A stretch of DNA of 24,435 nucleotides from Gammaproteobacteria bacterium (GTDB lineage: Bacteria > Pseudomonadota > Gammaproteobacteria > Pseudomonadales > UBA7434): assembly GCA_024280785.1 (NCBI GenBank), contig JAJRPK010000426.1:1-24435 (forward strand), written 5' to 3'. The stretch's first letter is position 1. Every line of letters begins with the position of its first letter. Shown here piece by piece: positions 22,874 to 24,435 of the stretch. The notes beneath the pieces are model-generated. The model saw only the letters and a list, made by a program, of their open reading frames with translations, was not told the DNA's origin and did no database searches. The translations under genes were made by a program, and so were the position numbers.

Positions 22874-24298
22874 CTATAACTCCTTCATAAAGTTGATAGC
22901 ATCATCGTGTACCTGTTGTGTGGCCGAACAGCTAATACGATCATCATCAATGCCTTCCTTTTCGCTGTAGCGCATAATGCTATGATCGATATGAACACTG
23001 CTTCTTCCACAAGGGCATTGCCCTTCCCAATCAAGTGTAATTTCATCACCAGAGATCACTCCGCCCCAATGACTTTCATTACTTAAATCATAAAAAGCAG
23101 CGCGACCTGTTTGAACGCCTTTACGTGGTAGCGGCTCACTAGTGTCAGGGTCGAGTACAAACGGGATTACCCAAGGTTGAACATGATAACGTCCATGCTC
23201 ACAAGCCCAATGCATCGCATTGATTTCGGACATACCATAAATTTCTTGAATCGTATCAATGCCCAGAAATTCACGGATTACTTCCATAAAATTTTCAGGT
23301 AAGGTGACGCCCTTGTTACCGCCCCCGGTACGTACAACAGAATTTGGCGCAAAGACACCGCTAACGCCTTGCTCTAGCCCGGCCGCGGAGATCTCGTAAA
23401 GAATAGGATATGCACCGGAAACAAATACACGCTTGCCTGCAAGTTCTTTTGTCAATCGGTCAAAGAAATTGGTCAGATCTTGTGGCCTACGCTCTTGCAT
23501 GGCCACATACTCGTCTTTTTTCTCTAGCAGTTTAGGGTCTATCTCTAAGCTATCTAATTCACCACGTGACGCTGCCACTCGCATTTTACTCGCGAGAAAC
23601 ATAACATCACTACTAATCGCATCGGGATACAGTGCATGAAACCGGCTTTCATCACCGCCGGTAAATTCCCGCTTTACCATGTCCGCCATCCGTAAATGCC
23701 CTAACTTACCACCGGCATGATTCGGCCAAATCACATCTACTTGCGGGTTTAAGTCTTCTTCCGTCGGCTCTTTGCCAAAGGTTTGAAAAGTAAAATAGCG
23801 CACAACTTTCATGCTGTAAGCCGCACAACGTTTACTTTTTGGCATTAATGAAATGGTGCCGGTAGTGCCAGAAGAAGTAATTAACTCTAACGGCGTTTGC
23901 TCATCTAATCGGTCTATCCACTCATCAATGCCATCGCATCCCGCTACATCCACGTTACTTAAATCGTAACTGGTTAAAGTATCCAGCCACTGAGTCATTT
24001 TATCGAAACGTTTTTTATCGAGTAGCGATGATGGATAACTCTTAAAAATAGTATGGGGAAACAATAGCGGTACAACATCGTTAATTTCGCTTAGGGAAGA
24101 GATGTTGAGTCGATCGGCGAGGTTACGCAGCACTTTAATCGTCGGGTACTGTTCTTTAAAGCGAAGCGCTAAACCCGCCGTATGTAATTTCTCTAAATCA
24201 CTGTTGGATATAGAATGCATCTGCGTGATCGATTTGTTGAAATATTCCAACGGGTCATCAATAAATGTGCGTGCGTCTTTTTCTTTACTTGAAATCAT
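22874..24298 (-). CDS. LuxE-like acyl-protein synthetase (acyl-adenylating ligase), long form
   Basis: 474 residues from ATG 24298 (GAGGAAAG upstream; the frame extends to 24343). It is an ANL-fold enzyme of the LuxE group (PF04443): ATP loop TSSGTTG at 141-147, RVFVSGAYPI about 290-299, QEIYGMSEIN at 351-360, and GDEITLDWEGQCPCGRSSVH at 418-437, whose CPCGR also occurs in PaaK-type ligases. Classical LuxE has about 370 residues; the extra length lies mostly between the ATP loop and the YGMSE motif (about 180-290). It should adenylate a carboxylic acid and hand the acyl group to the LuxC-like partner. Because of the CPCGR end and the insert, the acid may not be an ordinary long-chain fatty acid. 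Confidence 0.88.
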   Translation of the reverse strand: MISSKEKDARTFIDDPLEYFNKSITQMHSISNSDLEKLHTAGLALRFKEQYPTIKVLRNLADRLNISSLSEINDVVPLLFPHTIFKSYPSSLLDKKRFDKMTQWLDTLTSYDLSNVDVAGCDGIDEWIDRLDEQTPLELITSSGTTGTISLMPKSKRCAAYSMKVVRYFTFQTFGKEPTEEDLNPQVDVIWPNHAGGKLGHLRMADMVKREFTGGDESRFHALYPDAISSDVMFLASKMRVAASRGELDSLEIDPKLLEKKDEYVAMQERRPQDLTNFFDRLTKELAGKRVFVSGAYPILYEISAAGLEQGVSGVFAPNSVVRTGGGNKGVTLPENFMEVIREFLGIDTIQEIYGMSEINAMHWACEHGRYHVQPWVIPFVLDPDTSEPLPRKGVQTGRAAFYDLSNESHWGGVISGDEITLDWEGQCPCGRSSVHIDHSIMRYSEKEGIDDDRISCSATQQVHDDAINFMKEL

Positions 24299-24321
24299 GA
24301 CTTTCCTCGCTCGGCTAGCAG

Positions 24322-24343
24322 GTGCTATCAGCGTTGGTAGCAC
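24322..24343. promoter_or_regulatory. inverted repeat in the leader of the LuxE/LuxC-like operon
   Basis: GTGCTA (24322-24327) and TAGCAC (24338-24343) are a perfect 6-bp inverted repeat with a 10-base spacer, about 25 bp upstream of the ATG and just downstream of a possible promoter (TTGCTC, 16 bases, TATATT at 24364-24359 on the minus strand). It could be an operator or a leader hairpin. Confidence 0.35.
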
Positions 24344-24435
24344 AAATCGTTGACGCTAAATATATCGGTCTTTACTTGCAGAGCAAATAGCCAAAGCTAA
24401 CTAGATCCGTAGCAAAAACTATAGGTCGCTCGAGG

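Noticed and set aside
8310..24298. A luciferase-family gene plus LuxC- and LuxE-like genes as a bioluminescence system.
   Set aside because: The LLM protein belongs to the single-subunit reductase/monooxygenase group, lies about 12 kb away, and no luxA/luxB pair or luxD is present.

Overview
The window looks like a chromosomal accessory region of a marine-type gammaproteobacterium. This is inferred from moderate GC, gene families common in that group (DUF1456/YehS, CZB chemoreceptor, RAYT transposase, LuxC/LuxE-like pair, AraC with an arabinose-binding-type N-domain) and strong AGGAG-type ribosome sites. No marker gene fixes the species. Many genes belong to catabolic families: amidohydrolase, VOC, DUF1214-like, LLM flavin oxidoreductase, Baeyer-Villiger monooxygenase, haloalkane dehalogenase, cyclase, two SDRs, phosphotransferase and BKACE.

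Layout. 1-1000: small hypothetical and degraded genes, one frameshifted at the left edge. 1160-2797: a leftward MAPEG plus small membrane protein pair, divergent from a TetR regulator; two copies of a GACAGTGTC operator overlap both promoters. 3042-3804: a RAYT transposase fused by a deletion to the 3' end of a BKACE gene. 3832-9305: N-acyl-D-amino-acid deacylase-like amidohydrolase, VOC protein, DUF1214-like protein, the 3' stump of a second amidohydrolase, and an LLM oxidoreductase read from a region with a perfect dyad. 9344-11562: a GC-richer island holding a Baeyer-Villiger monooxygenase and a small coupled gene, with CACTTAAGTA palindromes at both borders. 11638-12116: a phosphotransferase with its middle deleted. 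12218-14206: yehS and a soluble chemoreceptor. 14248-16453: haloalkane dehalogenase and a DUF418 membrane protein, transcribed leftward. 16454-17619: a tRNA-like 3' end and a coiled-coil protein. 17933-24298: all leftward genes, namely a LuxE-like acyl-protein synthetase, a LuxC-like acyl-CoA reductase, an SDR reduced to 43 codons, an AraC regulator, an intact SDR and an exported cyclase-family hydrolase.

How it works together (inference). The right part can activate a carboxylic acid (LuxE-like) and reduce the acyl group to an aldehyde (LuxC-like), with SDR and cyclase enzymes nearby and an AraC regulator between them. The left and middle parts hold hydrolases and oxygenases for small organic substrates. 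A repeated theme is gene decay by deletion: several genes survive only as an N-terminus joined to a C-terminus or as a lone 3' end. No CRISPR array, rRNA, complete tRNA or complete IS was seen.
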